Shown: positions 44,056-53,747, counted from the stretch's first letter. The stretch is 64,000 nt of DNA from Deltaproteobacteria bacterium HGW-Deltaproteobacteria-12 (GCA_002840565.1 PHBK01000012.1:1-64000), one strand, 5' to 3'. Notes: generated by a model not told the origin, from the letters alone. Numbers and translations are program-made.

Positions 44056-44952
44056 ATGAGAAAACATCCGGTAATTTTTGGAATGCTTTTACTCATCGTT
44101 CTGTCACTTGTGTTTTATATATTTTTTTATGGCATAGGCGCCCGCGCGGGCAAGTCAAAAAGCTTTTCCTTAAATGATAAAATCGGTGTCGTGAGTGTTA
44201 AAGGGGTTATCACCGATTCCCGGGAAATTACCGAGCAGTTGGACGATTTTGGCAAGGATGATTCCGTAGTAGCTGTTGTTTTGCGGATTGATACGCCTGG
44301 TGGAGGCGTTGCCGCATCGCAAGAAATTTATGATGCCGTTGTCGAGCTTAAAAAACAGAAGAAAGTAGTGGCATCGATGGGATCAGTTGCCGCATCCGGC
44401 GGGCTGTTGATTGCCTGCAGTGCGGATAAAATTGTTGCCAATCCCGGAACAATTACGGGAAGCATTTCGGCAATAATGCAATTTGCCAATGTAGAAGAAT
44501 TGCTCAAGAAAGTCGGCCTGAAAGCTTCAACAGTCAAAAGTGGTAAATATAAAGATATCGGCTCACCTTTGCGGGAAATGACTCCGGAAGAAAGAAAAAT
44601 TATCCAGGATTTGGTTGATGACATTTACAATCAATTTGTTGATGTTATTGTGCGTGATCGCAAGATTTCACGGGAAAAGGTTATCAGCATTGCCGATGGC
44701 AGGGTTTTTTCCGGACGTCAGGCCAAAGAATACGGATTAGTTGATCATCTTGGCGACTTGGCAACCGCCGCCAAATTAGCAAGTCGATTAGCCGGAAAAG
44801 ACGGCAAATACGAACTCCTGTATCCACGGAAAAAGCACGGGTCAGTCTTTGATTATGTATTGGAAAGCGCCGCCAACCAATTTAGCCGTTCTTTAAGAGA
44901 AAAAGTTGAGAATTGGGGCGGTGTTGGCTATTTATATGATCCATCATTATAA
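44056..44952 (+). CDS. sppA: signal peptide peptidase SppA
   Basis: A 298-residue membrane-anchored serine protease that degrades cleaved signal peptides. One membrane segment (about 7-25) precedes the crotonase-fold protease domain. The catalytic Ser is in MGSVAASGG and the Lys in VKSGKYKDIGS, in the order of the short SppA36K-type enzymes. It starts three bases after rpsA and is co-transcribed with the ihf gene. Confidence 0.93.
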   Translation: MRKHPVIFGMLLLIVLSLVFYIFFYGIGARAGKSKSFSLNDKIGVVSVKGVITDSREITEQLDDFGKDDSVVAVVLRIDTPGGGVAASQEIYDAVVELKKQKKVVASMGSVAASGGLLIACSADKIVANPGTITGSISAIMQFANVEELLKKVGLKASTVKSGKYKDIGSPLREMTPEERKIIQDLVDDIYNQFVDVIVRDRKISREKVISIADGRVFSGRQAKEYGLVDHLGDLATAAKLASRLAGKDGKYELLYPRKKHGSVFDYVLESAANQFSRSLREKVENWGGVGYLYDPSL

Positions 44953-44967
44953 ATAACACTAATAATT

Positions 44968-45249
44968 ATGACAAAAAATGATTTAATCGCCAAAGTTCAG
45001 GAAGCGCTTAAGGTATACTCCCGCAAAGACGCTGCTTATGCCGTGAATATAATATTTGATTCGATGGTGGAAGCATTAAAACGCGGTGAGCGCATTGAAA
45101 TCAGAGGGTTTGGGAATATGACCGTCAGAGAAAGAAAGTCCCGCCTCGGCCGTAATCCTAAATCAGGCCAAGCCGTAAAACTGGAAAGTCGAAAAACCCC
45201 TTTTTTCAAGACAGGAAAAGAATTGCGTTTAAAGGTTGATGGCAAATGA
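44968..45249 (+). CDS. ihfB: HU/IHF-family DNA-bending protein (IHF beta-like)
   Basis: A 93-residue DNA-bending protein with the signature GFGNMTVRERKSRLGRNPKS and KTPFFKTGKELR. The position after rpsA-sppA is that of ihfB in many Proteobacteria, and the sequence fits IHF beta better than HU. The end overlaps the next gene by four bases. Confidence 0.9.
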   Translation: MTKNDLIAKVQEALKVYSRKDAAYAVNIIFDSMVEALKRGERIEIRGFGNMTVRERKSRLGRNPKSGQAVKLESRKTPFFKTGKELRLKVDGK

Positions 45250-46019
45250 CTTATAAAACAATTATCCTCGAGAAAAAAAACGGTTACGCAATAGTAAAGC
45301 TTAACCGGCCGGAAGAAATGAATGCGATTTCCAGAGAGATGCACAGTGAACTGCTCGCTGTATTTATTGATCTGGAAAACGATCCGGAAGTCAAGGCTAT
45401 AGTTATTACCGGTGGAGAATATATTTTTTCCGCGGGTATGGACATAAAAGAAATAGCTGTCATTCCCGATAAGGATATTGATGCCTATTTTGAATCAGCC
45501 ATGACGTATTTGGAAAAAATTTATTTATGCCGAAAACCATTGATTGCGGCAGTCGGTGGATTTGCTTTGGGCGGTGGATTTAATTTGGTGACTATTTGCG
45601 ATCTGGTAGTTGCTTCGGAAAGTGCTATATTCTGCCATCCTGAACTTAAATTTGGATTAAATCCGCTTTTCTATCCTTTAAGCCAGATTGTCGGTGTAAC
45701 AAAAGCCAAGGAGATTGTTATGCTTGGTGAACCTATCGGAGCTAACGAAGCGCTGAAAATAGGTTTGGTAAATAAAGTTGCTCCTCCGGAAAGATTTATG
45801 GAGGAAGCAGAAAAAATGGCGGCAATATTATCAAAACGATCAGCCAAAGCCTTGGAGGAGCTGAAAAAGATTACGGCATTTGCACCTCGCATGGATAAAA
45901 TTGCTGCTCTCGAATTGGAATTTACTATTTCGGCAAATCTTTTTGCCCGTGACGAGCGCAAGCTTCACATGAGTGAAGTTCTGTTTTTAGAAAAGCTGCG
46001 TAAGAAAAAACAAAAATAA
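45246..46019 (+). CDS. enoyl-CoA hydratase/isomerase family protein with one catalytic Glu missing
   Basis: A 257-residue crotonase-fold protein. The oxyanion-hole segments FSAGMDIKEIA and AVGGFALGGGFNL are present. Of the two Glu used by hydratases, the first is replaced by Asn (GGGFNL where GGGCEL is usual) and the second is kept (HPELKFGL). Hydration is therefore doubtful; an isomerase or another crotonase reaction is more likely. It overlaps the ihf gene by four bases, an odd partner for core genes, and may simply ride on that promoter. Confidence 0.85.
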   Translation: MTYKTIILEKKNGYAIVKLNRPEEMNAISREMHSELLAVFIDLENDPEVKAIVITGGEYIFSAGMDIKEIAVIPDKDIDAYFESAMTYLEKIYLCRKPLIAAVGGFALGGGFNLVTICDLVVASESAIFCHPELKFGLNPLFYPLSQIVGVTKAKEIVMLGEPIGANEALKIGLVNKVAPPERFMEEAEKMAAILSKRSAKALEELKKITAFAPRMDKIAALELEFTISANLFARDERKLHMSEVLFLEKLRKKKQK

Positions 46020-46023
46020 ATTA

Positions 46024-46308
46024 TTACAGGTTATCCCAGTCATTTCCTGGTGCGGCAAAATCTTTCAGTTGATCTCTTCTTTTTTTATGTTGAAGTTTCT
46101 TGAGGGCCTTAGCTTCAATTTGGCGGATTCTTTCCCGAGTAACTCCCATCATATCGCCGACTTCTTCCAGAGTAAAAGGACCATAATTACAGGCAACCCA
46201 TGTACAATTCAGGAAAGCTTCGTTTTTCAGCCGCCATTCGCACGTGGTGTCAAGGCAAACTTCAGCAATTAACATTCCTTTTTTCTTGCACTTGTATGTA
46301 TTAATCAT
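46024..46308 (-). CDS. stand-alone sigma region 4 domain protein
   Basis: A 94-residue protein. The C-terminal half (about 44-80) is a sigma-70 region 4 helix-turn-helix ([20 protein letters not shown]) that normally binds the -35 promoter element. The N-terminal half has five Cys (residues about 7-40) in a CxxK... pattern that could bind a metal. No sigma region 2 is present, so it cannot be a full sigma factor. It may be a small transcription regulator or a modulator of RNA polymerase. Its end lies five bases from the crotonase stop, in convergent orientation. Confidence 0.75.
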   Translation of the reverse strand: MINTYKCKKKGMLIAEVCLDTTCEWRLKNEAFLNCTWVACNYGPFTLEEVGDMMGVTRERIRQIEAKALKKLQHKKRRDQLKDFAAPGNDWDNL

Positions 46309-46485
46309 AGAGTAAAGCCTTTAATGTTCTTTAATTAATTTGGATTCATATTGCTCGTTAGTCATTTTGTCAATAAAAATATCTGATTATTGGTTTCCCT
46401 ATCACAATAATTATTAATCGTAAACCATCAATGAATACTTTAAAATGATCAGTTTTCATTGATAGACTGAAAAGAATTGATAAAC

Positions 46486-46818
46486 TTAAAAAGCTGCTTT
46501 TTCTGGTGGTCTTCTTTCTGGTACGTACTGATGCTCAAATTCCCCTTCATTCCATTTTGCGGAGACGTACAAATTGCAATAGCAACTGCCATATTCCTTC
46601 ACATCGTCCGTTCGGTAGACGCAGGGACAAAAAATATCACGATCTTTTTCACGATCGCCTGTTGCCAGACGGCAGGGGCAAGACATGTAACCGTAACGTT
46701 CTTTATTTATCAAGAGATCTTGGAGAATTGCCAATACCCAGTCTTTATTTTTATTGAAGAAAAAACCTTTGGGTTCCTGCGCTTTTCTAAGCATTTCATA
46801 GAGTTCAGCGGAGTTCAT
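46486..46818 (-). CDS. ferredoxin-thioredoxin reductase catalytic subunit-like
   Basis: A 110-residue protein with the CPC-...-CPC-...-CYC pattern (SCPCRLATG, FCPCVYR, GSCYCNLY) of the FTR catalytic chain. The 4Fe-4S cluster and redox-active disulfide pass electrons from ferredoxin to a thioredoxin-like protein. I chose the ATG at 46818, one base after the stop of the glutaredoxin-like gene, so the two are translationally coupled. No separate FTR variable chain is present, as is usual outside cyanobacteria. Confidence 0.9.
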   Translation of the reverse strand: MNSAELYEMLRKAQEPKGFFFNKNKDWVLAILQDLLINKERYGYMSCPCRLATGDREKDRDIFCPCVYRTDDVKEYGSCYCNLYVSAKWNEGEFEHQYVPERRPPEKAAF

Positions 46819-46819
46819 A

Positions 46820-47071
46820 TCAAATACCAAGGGCTTCACGGATATCGGATTCACGGAAACCAACAATTATTTTGTTGCCAATGATGATTGTCGGAAAAGA
46901 ACGCTGCGGGTTGTATTTAATAATTTCTTTCAATGTGCTTTCTTTTTCTTCACCAGGAAGTAGGTCTACATCATTGAATTCAAAAGTGATTCCATTGTCC
47001 AACATAAACTTCTTTGCCGCCTTACAATGACTGCAAGTACTTAATGTATACATTTTCACTTTATGGGACAT
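46820..47071 (-). CDS. glutaredoxin/NrdH-like thiol-disulfide protein
   Basis: An 83-residue thioredoxin-fold protein with active-site CSHC (residues about 13-16) and the cis-Pro segment FPTIIIGNKIIVGF. AAGGAGG lies before the ATG. It is directly followed by the FTR-like gene, so ferredoxin-derived electrons probably reach this protein. Both ATP-free thiol reduction and ribonucleotide reductase supply are possible uses. Confidence 0.9.
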   Translation of the reverse strand: MSHKVKMYTLSTCSHCKAAKKFMLDNGITFEFNDVDLLPGEEKESTLKEIIKYNPQRSFPTIIIGNKIIVGFRESDIREALGI

Positions 47072-47212
47072 GATTTACACCTCCTTATTGAAACATCAAT
47101 ATAAGTGTTCTGATAGACATGTCAAGCTAAGAGTTCCAGATTTGAATTATAACTTGACATATTGCAGAGCTGAATATATATGAAAAAAAATATAGATGCT
47201 CGTTAACGTTGG

Positions 47213-47257
47213 ATCCCCACATCTGGCAGAGACTCTTCCAAATGAGGGGATTTTTTT
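47213..47257 (+). terminator. hairpin with T run in the leader of the EF-G gene
   Basis: ATCCCC-a-CAT-c-TGG pairs with CCA-a-ATG-a-GGGGAT (47213-47251) in a long stem with two symmetric mismatches, followed by seven T residues. It ends 53 bases before the EF-G start, so it may be an attenuator. A terminator for an unseen leader transcript is the alternative. Confidence 0.65.
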
Positions 47258-47309
47258 ATCGGGCAAAATTTTCTGAGCATGATTATCTAAAGGAAGGTTT
47301 GTAAGAAAA

Positions 47310-49397
47310 ATGAAGATCGATAATGTAAAGATTCGCAATATTGGCATAAGCGCTCATATTGATTCAGGTAAAACTACACTTACCGAAAGAATTCTTTTCT
47401 ATACCAAGAGGATTCATGCCATTCACGACGTCAAGGGAAAAGATGGCGTGGGGGCAACCATGGATTCGATGGAATTGGAAAAAGAACGAGGCATCACTAT
47501 CGCCTCTGCTGCCACATATTGCGAATGGAATGGTTATGAGATAAATATCATTGATACTCCCGGCCATGTCGATTTCACAATAGAAGTGGAAAGATCACTG
47601 CGGGTTTTAGATGGTGCAGTCCTTGTTTTATGCGCCGTAGGCGGTGTTCAATCCCAATCAATCACCGTTGATCTCCAAATGAAGAGATATAAAGTTCCTT
47701 GTATTGCCTTTATTAACAAATGTGATCGCAGTGGTGCCAATCCTTTCCGTGTTATCAGTCAGCTGCGAAGCAAGCTGGGACATAATGCGGTTGCCATGCA
47801 GATTCCAATCGGATTGGAAACTGAAGCGGAAGGCGTAGTAGATTTAGTAAGTATGAAAGCGCTTTATTTTGACGGAGCTAACGGAGAAATAATCCGTCAA
47901 GAAGAAATCCCGCAAAATCTTTTAGCAGAAGCAAAAATCAAGAGAGAAGAATTGATTGAAGCGGCATCTTTATTTTCCGATGAACTCACGGATGCAATTT
48001 TAGAAGAAAAGGAAATTACGCCTGATTTGCTTTATGCTGCGGTAAGGAAAGGTACCTTGAAAAGAGAAATTACTCCCGTTTATATGGGGTCTGCTTATAA
48101 AAATAAAGCAGTTCAGCCGATGCTGGACGGAGTGAACCATCTTTTACCATGTCCTTCCGAAGTAGAAAATGTCGCCCTGGATATGGAAAACAATGAAGAA
48201 CCGATTGTCTTGGAAAATGATCCGGATAAACCGATTGTCGCCCTGGCTTTTAAGCTGGAAGACGGCAAATACGGTCAACTGACCTATATCCGTGTTTATC
48301 AGGGAACCGTGTCCAAAGGATCAACAATAGTTAATGTTCGGAGCGGCAAAAAAGTTAAAGTCGGGCGTGTTGTGCGGATGCATGCAGATCAGATGGAAGA
48401 AGTTGAGAATTTGCCTTCCGGGTATATTGGCGCTCTGTTCGGTATTGAATGCTCTTCCGGAGATACTTTTGTTTCACAGGGTCTGAATCTTACTATGACC
48501 TCTATGTATGTTCCCAAACCGGTCATTTCGCTGGCCATAGTGCCTAATGACAATAAATCACAGATGGCCATGTCAAAAGCTTTAAACAGGTTTTCCAAGG
48601 AGGATCCGACATTTAAAACTTTTGTTGATCCGGAAACCAATGAAACAATAATCGAAGGAATGGGCGAACTGCATCTGGATATTTATGTTGAAAGGATGAA
48701 GCGCGAGTATGGAGCCGATGTAACTACAGGTAATCCCCGTGTTGCCTATCGCGAAACTATTACGCAGCGGGCTGATTTCAATTACACCCATAAAAAGCAA
48801 ACCGGCGGGTCCGGTCAGTTCGGTCGCATCGCCGGCTACATTGAACCAATAAGTGATGCCGAATTTATTTTTGAAAATAAAATCTTCGGTGGCTCAATCC
48901 CGACTCAATACATTCCCGCCTGCGAAAAGGGTTTCAAGCAAAGCATGGAAAAGGGCCCCAAGTTGGAATTTCCGATCACCGGGGTGAAAGTAGTTATTAA
49001 TGACGGCGCTTTTCATGCTGTGGACTCTTCGGATATGGCGTTTCAGGCGGCAGCGCGCGGAGCATTTCGTGAAGCATATCTGCGGGCAAAACCGGTTATT
49101 CATGAGCCGATCATGAAAGTTGTTGTCGAAACTCCGCCTGAATTCCAGGGACCGGTCATGGGCCTTTTAAACCAGCGCCGAGGGATGATTGTTGGCTCAC
49201 AGGATGAAGGTGTAATGTGTGAAATCGAATCACAAATACCACTGGCGGAAATGTTTGGATTTTCGACCGTGCTGCGTTCAGCAACTCAGGGTAAGGCCCA
49301 GTTTACGATGGAATTTGCCCATTACAGACAGGTTCCCCAATCAATTGCCGAGAAAATAGCTCTGGAAGTTGCGCAAAACAAGAAAACGGCTGCCTAG
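47310..49397 (+). CDS. elongation factor G, divergent (mitochondrial EF-G1/spd-type) copy
   Basis: A 695-residue translocation GTPase with G1 [11 protein letters not shown]2 [13 protein letters not shown]3 DTPGHVDF and G4 NKCDRSG. Domains II-V are complete ([14 protein letters not shown], and the C-terminal [21 protein letters not shown]). The SAATYCEW form in the switch region and the HIDSGKTT loop place it with mitochondrial EF-G1 and bacterial spd-EFG1 proteins, not the canonical AHIDAGKTT type. It is probably a second EF-G or one specialised in translocation or recycling. A hairpin with a T run precedes it. Confidence 0.92.
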   Translation: MKIDNVKIRNIGISAHIDSGKTTLTERILFYTKRIHAIHDVKGKDGVGATMDSMELEKERGITIASAATYCEWNGYEINIIDTPGHVDFTIEVERSLRVLDGAVLVLCAVGGVQSQSITVDLQMKRYKVPCIAFINKCDRSGANPFRVISQLRSKLGHNAVAMQIPIGLETEAEGVVDLVSMKALYFDGANGEIIRQEEIPQNLLAEAKIKREELIEAASLFSDELTDAILEEKEITPDLLYAAVRKGTLKREITPVYMGSAYKNKAVQPMLDGVNHLLPCPSEVENVALDMENNEEPIVLENDPDKPIVALAFKLEDGKYGQLTYIRVYQGTVSKGSTIVNVRSGKKVKVGRVVRMHADQMEEVENLPSGYIGALFGIECSSGDTFVSQGLNLTMTSMYVPKPVISLAIVPNDNKSQMAMSKALNRFSKEDPTFKTFVDPETNETIIEGMGELHLDIYVERMKREYGADVTTGNPRVAYRETITQRADFNYTHKKQTGGSGQFGRIAGYIEPISDAEFIFENKIFGGSIPTQYIPACEKGFKQSMEKGPKLEFPITGVKVVINDGAFHAVDSSDMAFQAAARGAFREAYLRAKPVIHEPIMKVVVETPPEFQGPVMGLLNQRRGMIVGSQDEGVMCEIESQIPLAEMFGFSTVLRSATQGKAQFTMEFAHYRQVPQSIAEKIALEVAQNKKTAA

Positions 49398-49476
49398 TAA
49401 TCGAATAATGCTGAAAAATATAGTTGCGTTAAGACGTGAAGAAAATATTATCCATCTAACTTATAAGGACATCATA

Positions 49477-50178
49477 ATGCTGAAGAAAGAAATAAACTAC
49501 CGTAATCCCCTGCTAAATCTCGGTTATGAACATGAAGACATTTTGCCTAACGGAGGATTGGGCGCCGTCTTGGCGCATGCCGGAGTGGGTAAAACAGCCC
49601 TGCTGGTTCAGGTGGCTTTGAATATGATGATAAGAGAGGAATCAGTTCTGCACGTAAGCCTGCAGGATGCCGTGAGCAAGGTGGATGTATGGTATCAAGA
49701 ACTGTTTCATAATATTGCTGCGAACTTCAATGAAGCGGAGATAAAAGATTACTGGGATATAATTCAGACGTATCGTTTTATCATGACATTCAGGGTGGAA
49801 AGTTTCAGCGTCCCGACACTGGAAGAACGCTTGTCTGATTTGATGCAGCAAAATATTTTCAAGCCGCACACAGTAATTATTGACGGATTAAAATTTGATG
49901 AAGCCGGTCGGGGACAACTTGCACTTTTAAAGGAACTAGCTAAAAAGTATGCGATGAGAATATGGTTTACCGTCCATGCTCATCGCCATGAATCTCCGGC
50001 GGAAAACGGTCTGCCTATTTCTTTCTTGCATGTGGTCGATCTCTTCGATGTCCTTGTCCAGTTAGAAGCAAAGGGTGATGAAGTCTATATCAAAGCCCTG
50101 AAAGGCCAGTCACCGGAGGCAAAACAAGATTCATTGCTGTTAGATCCGGCGACTATGCTGATTAAGAGCGGCAAATGA
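49477..50178 (+). CDS. RecA-like P-loop ATPase of unknown function
   Basis: A 233-residue soluble protein with Walker A AHAGVGKTALL (about 31-41) and a Walker B-like strand TVIIDGLKFDE (about 132-142). The general order resembles the DnaB/KaiC branch of RecA-like ATPases. No nuclease, DNA-binding or KaiB-related motif is visible. I chose the ATG at 49477, preceded by AAGGA. The frame extends back into the EF-G gene at 49369. No close relative is known to me by name. Confidence 0.7.
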   Translation: MLKKEINYRNPLLNLGYEHEDILPNGGLGAVLAHAGVGKTALLVQVALNMMIREESVLHVSLQDAVSKVDVWYQELFHNIAANFNEAEIKDYWDIIQTYRFIMTFRVESFSVPTLEERLSDLMQQNIFKPHTVIIDGLKFDEAGRGQLALLKELAKKYAMRIWFTVHAHRHESPAENGLPISFLHVVDLFDVLVQLEAKGDEVYIKALKGQSPEAKQDSLLLDPATMLIKSGK

Positions 50179-50683
50179 TTTCAGCTTGTATTCGTTCATC
50201 TGCCTGTATTTAGGCTTCAGTCGTCAGTTTGCTGCAAAAAATGACGGGCTGCCTGCCTATCTCCTGGATGTTGGCGATCACCTATCAGGCTTCTGCGTTA
50301 TTTAAATTCTGCATGCCATAAAGATTATTCTATTCAATGAATATTCTCTCCATATCAAATACTTGAACTTCTTTGTTCTTCAAAACATGTGCGAAAGAAT
50401 CCCCTTAAGCAAGTGCCATATCTTTAAAAAAAATTATTTTTTCTTGACATTACCTTTATGTCGTGGTTAGGTGGAGAAGAATTGGTTGGCTGTTCAATCA
50501 AATAGATGGATGATTAGTCAAGCTGATTTTTGCCTATGTCTCTATAACTGCCGGCAACAGGCGCAATTCGAAGTAAAGGGTTGTGATGAAAAATAACCAA
50601 TTGCTTGTCAGTTTACGACAAAATTTTAATGTTATCCTAACGAACGCTGATATGTTCTTTTAAACAAAGAAACACTCGCATGT
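50179..50683. other. gap without a visible gene
   Basis: About 500 AT-rich bases between the RecA-like ATPase and the PHP gene. It contains a short CTTCAGTC-type sequence near 50215 like that at 36888. I see no coding frame, tRNA or clear promoter. Confidence 0.5.
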
Positions 50684-51232
50684 ATGCTGCTAAAAGGATG
50701 TCTACATACGCACACTACCTGTTCTGACGGCAAACTAACGCCGCAAGAGCTGGCCAATGCTTACGAATCTCGCGGGTATGACTTTATAGCTTTTACCGAT
50801 CATGACTACCTTTTGAAGCCTAACTACCGTGAGCTGTATGCGCAGGTTAGAACAAAGATGATTGTCTTCCACGGCATTGAGATTACAGTTTTTGTCAAGG
50901 GTTATGTTCATGTAGGGAAAATAGAAGGGGTTGAGGAAACACTGCATGTTTTTAACCATGTCAGTGAGTATGACATCACCCCCGACCAAGTGTTGGAAAG
51001 ATTGGTCGAACTGGAAAAAATGTATCCACTGGATGCAGTGGAAATTACAACAAAAGGATTTCGTGACACAGCATTTGAATCTCTGGACATAAAGTATCCC
51101 ATAATAGCGTCTGACGATGCTCATACGTTGCTGGGGGTGGGGCGTGCATGGATAGAACTGGATGCACGGCGGGAAAAAGATTCAATTCTTAGAGCGATTA
51201 AGAAGGGAAAGTTTTGGAACTGTTATGTGTAA
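50684..51232 (+). CDS. PHP-domain metal-dependent phosphoesterase-like protein
   Basis: A 182-residue protein with the PHP metal-site motifs HTHTTCSDG (about 8-16) and FTDHDYL (about 36-42), the Glu in GIEITVF and the late ASDDAH. The family hydrolyses phosphoesters using two or three metals. The short length makes it a bare PHP domain. No good ribosome site precedes the ATG. It lies ahead of the CoA cluster on the same strand, but about 150 bases and a leader separate them, so a shared role is doubtful. Confidence 0.8.
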   Translation: MLLKGCLHTHTTCSDGKLTPQELANAYESRGYDFIAFTDHDYLLKPNYRELYAQVRTKMIVFHGIEITVFVKGYVHVGKIEGVEETLHVFNHVSEYDITPDQVLERLVELEKMYPLDAVEITTKGFRDTAFESLDIKYPIIASDDAHTLLGVGRAWIELDARREKDSILRAIKKGKFWNCYV

Positions 51233-51379
51233 AAGGTCAATTACATATAGCAGATATAAATAGTATTTTAGATACAATGATAAGAGAGAAAAGATCAGGG
51301 AAAAACTAAGAACAGTAAATTCAAGCCAGAAGGTTTATTGTGATCCTTTATCTTTTCGGCACTAAAAGGAGGATTGGCA

Positions 51380-52525
51380 ATGGGTAAAAGAATGGCAATC
51401 TGCGCCGTCGCGCAGATTAAAAATGATGCCGAATACTGGCATCTTCGGTTCCAGAACATGTTGCTTGAATGCTTCGAGTCAATCATGGACCAGACCAAGG
51501 TTACCTTCGATATGGAGAAAGGCATCCGAACGGTCATTACCTGCTCAGATGATGTGTTTGACGCGCGAACGATATCAAACAACGGCATGACGGATGTTGT
51601 GGGCGCGCACTTCCGTGGAGAGGAAAAAATGGCGCAGGAGAGCATCAACGGTCTGGGTTACGCGATGGCCTGCATTCTTGGTGGCCATGATGACGTCATA
51701 CTGTTCATGGGTCACTGCAAGGAATCACAGGGAGAAAGCAGGCGGATGGTAACCAACCTCGCCTTTGATCCCTTCTATACCAGGCCCCTCGGTATGGACT
51801 TTCACAACGTGGATGCCTTGCAGGCGCGGGCCTATATGGAAAAATCGAAAGTAACCGACGAGCACCTCGCAAAAATAGTTGTGCGGTCGCGGGTAAACGC
51901 GCAGAAGAACCCCTATGCGCGGAAGAATAAGCTCATTGACGAGAAAGAAGTGCTGACTTCGCCGATGTATGCCGATCCGCTGCGCGAGCTGCACATATAT
52001 CCGGTTACCGACTGGGCATATGGAATGCTTCTCTGTTGTGAAGAGCGCGTGAAAGAGTTCACCGATAAACCGGTGTGGGTAACTGGTTACGGGAGCTGCA
52101 TGGACCGATACTTCCTTGGTGATAAGGAACTTACCTCGAATTTTTCACTGAAGAACGCCTCAAGAAGGGCTTATGAAAAAGCCGGCATTAAAGATCCCAG
52201 AAAAGACATTTCGGTGTTTGAATTATCCGACCATGCCGCCTACCAACTTCCTATGTGGGCGGAGGGTGTCGGCATTGCCGCGGAAGGCCAGGGCGGAAAG
52301 TGGATCGACGATGGCGGTATGGACAAATTCAACGTCAATTTGTCAGGGGGACAGCTCAATGGTAACCCGCTTCTCCTGGGAGGCGCGGCCAGGGCAATTG
52401 AATGCTACTACCAGCTGAGCGGTCAGGCAGGCGATCGCCAGGTCAGGGGCGCCAAACGGGCGTTGGCCCAGGCGGCAACCGGCGGGGCCGGACAGCACCA
52501 AGCCGTACTAGTAATGGAAGCGTAG
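51380..52525 (+). CDS. thiolase-fold protein, type A, without thiolase active-site residues (A1)
   Basis: A 381-residue thiolase-superfamily protein of the SCP-x/Ltp2-like branch. Landmarks are NLAFDPFYTRPLGMD, the VFELSDH segment and NLSGGQLNGNP. In an ungapped alignment to DUF35-associated thiolases the nucleophile Cys position is Ala85, the EIHD His is Ser (ELSD), and the GHP His is Asn (NGNP). It is thus unlikely to act as a thiolase by itself. It may be the inactive partner of the type B protein that starts 13 bases later. The ATG at 51380 follows AAAGGAGGA; a TTG at 51374 is less likely. It is first of the cluster. Confidence 0.85.
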   Translation: MGKRMAICAVAQIKNDAEYWHLRFQNMLLECFESIMDQTKVTFDMEKGIRTVITCSDDVFDARTISNNGMTDVVGAHFRGEEKMAQESINGLGYAMACILGGHDDVILFMGHCKESQGESRRMVTNLAFDPFYTRPLGMDFHNVDALQARAYMEKSKVTDEHLAKIVVRSRVNAQKNPYARKNKLIDEKEVLTSPMYADPLRELHIYPVTDWAYGMLLCCEERVKEFTDKPVWVTGYGSCMDRYFLGDKELTSNFSLKNASRRAYEKAGIKDPRKDISVFELSDHAAYQLPMWAEGVGIAAEGQGGKWIDDGGMDKFNVNLSGGQLNGNPLLLGGAARAIECYYQLSGQAGDRQVRGAKRALAQAATGGAGQHQAVLVMEA

Positions 52526-52537
52526 GGAGGCTGAACT

Positions 52538-53737
52538 ATGGCACATAGAAAGAAAAACAGAAATGTTGGAATTATAGGCGTTGGACAGACGAAGCATTCC
52601 AGTCATCGGGAAGATGTCAACCAGCCGGAACTGATTCATGAAGCAGTCAGTTTGGCACTGAAGGATGCGAACCTGACCATGAAGGACATCGATTGCGTTG
52701 TTCACGGGAACATGGAGCTCTTTGAAATGGTTCACCAGCCTGACCTCTGGCACGTGATTGGCACCGGAGCATACGGGAAGGACAGCATCCGGATAACAAC
52801 TGGAGGAACTGTCGGTGCTACACTCTCCTGCGCGTCGGACAATCTAGTGTCTTCGGGGATGTATGATATCGTAATGGCTATCGGCTTTGAGAAACTCCAA
52901 GAGGGAAACACGACAGGCGGTATCACGAATATGGCCGACCCCCTCTGGTTTCGCAAGATTCAGGCAGGTGCTCTGACCGGTTCGAGCGCTTATGATGTCG
53001 AGAGGGAATTTGGCCTGGAGAGGGCCAACAAGGCATCTCTGACATACCGCATCATCATGGACAAGCACGCGGGCTTGAATCCCAATGCGCACCGTTCCTT
53101 TGGTCTGGACTTCAGCCAGATCGATGATCTGATCAGAACATCGCCGAAGCTTGTCGGTGAGCTCAAACTCATTGAAATGTGCTCCCAGTCCGACGGGGCG
53201 TGCTGTGTAATCTTTGCCTGCGAGAAAAAGGCGAAGGAACTGGCCCAGACGCCGGTCTGGATAAGAGACCACATCACAACCCACAAGGAAGAGACGTTCA
53301 CTATATTCGGATATGACAGAAATTATCCAGTTTTGAAGACGCATAAATTTGCGGCGCAGCAACTTTTTAAACGCAATGACATCAAGAATCCTTTAGACTA
53401 CTTCGATGTGTTCGAAATGTATGATCCGGCCTCATGGTGGGCAATTGACTGGATTCGCGACTTCTTCGCCCTTAAAGGCGATGAACACCTGAAACTCGTC
53501 GAAGACAAGGAAATAATGATCGGCGGCAAAATACCCATCAACCCGTCCGGCGGCGTTATCGGATCGAATCCGATTGGCGCAACCGCGCTCATCAGGGTGG
53601 CCGAAGCGGCACTACAGGTGCGCGGTAATGCCGGTCCGCACCAAATCCCAACTCCGGTCAATCATGCTCTGGCTTCCGGGTTCGGTGGTACTATGTGGAC
53701 AGTGTTGACGATGCTCGAGAAGGAACTTAACTGGTAG
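52538..53737 (+). CDS. thiolase-fold protein, type B (B1), probable DUF35-dependent aldolase-type subunit
   Basis: A 399-residue thiolase-superfamily protein. The loop that normally carries the nucleophile reads TTGGTVGATL with Gly90 at the Cys position. The His of the EIHD segment is Tyr (FEMYDPAS), and the GHP motif is SNP (GGVIGSNPIGAT). This pattern, Tyr for His and no Cys, is like the repurposed site of Ltp2-type steroid side-chain aldolases and unlike true thiolases. It is spaced 10 bases from the SCP2-DUF35 gene, which probably supplies its acyl-CoA-binding DUF35 partner. GGGAGG precedes the ATG. Confidence 0.85.
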   Translation: MAHRKKNRNVGIIGVGQTKHSSHREDVNQPELIHEAVSLALKDANLTMKDIDCVVHGNMELFEMVHQPDLWHVIGTGAYGKDSIRITTGGTVGATLSCASDNLVSSGMYDIVMAIGFEKLQEGNTTGGITNMADPLWFRKIQAGALTGSSAYDVEREFGLERANKASLTYRIIMDKHAGLNPNAHRSFGLDFSQIDDLIRTSPKLVGELKLIEMCSQSDGACCVIFACEKKAKELAQTPVWIRDHITTHKEETFTIFGYDRNYPVLKTHKFAAQQLFKRNDIKNPLDYFDVFEMYDPASWWAIDWIRDFFALKGDEHLKLVEDKEIMIGGKIPINPSGGVIGSNPIGATALIRVAEAALQVRGNAGPHQIPTPVNHALASGFGGTMWTVLTMLEKELNW

Positions 53738-53747
53738 GAGGACAATT

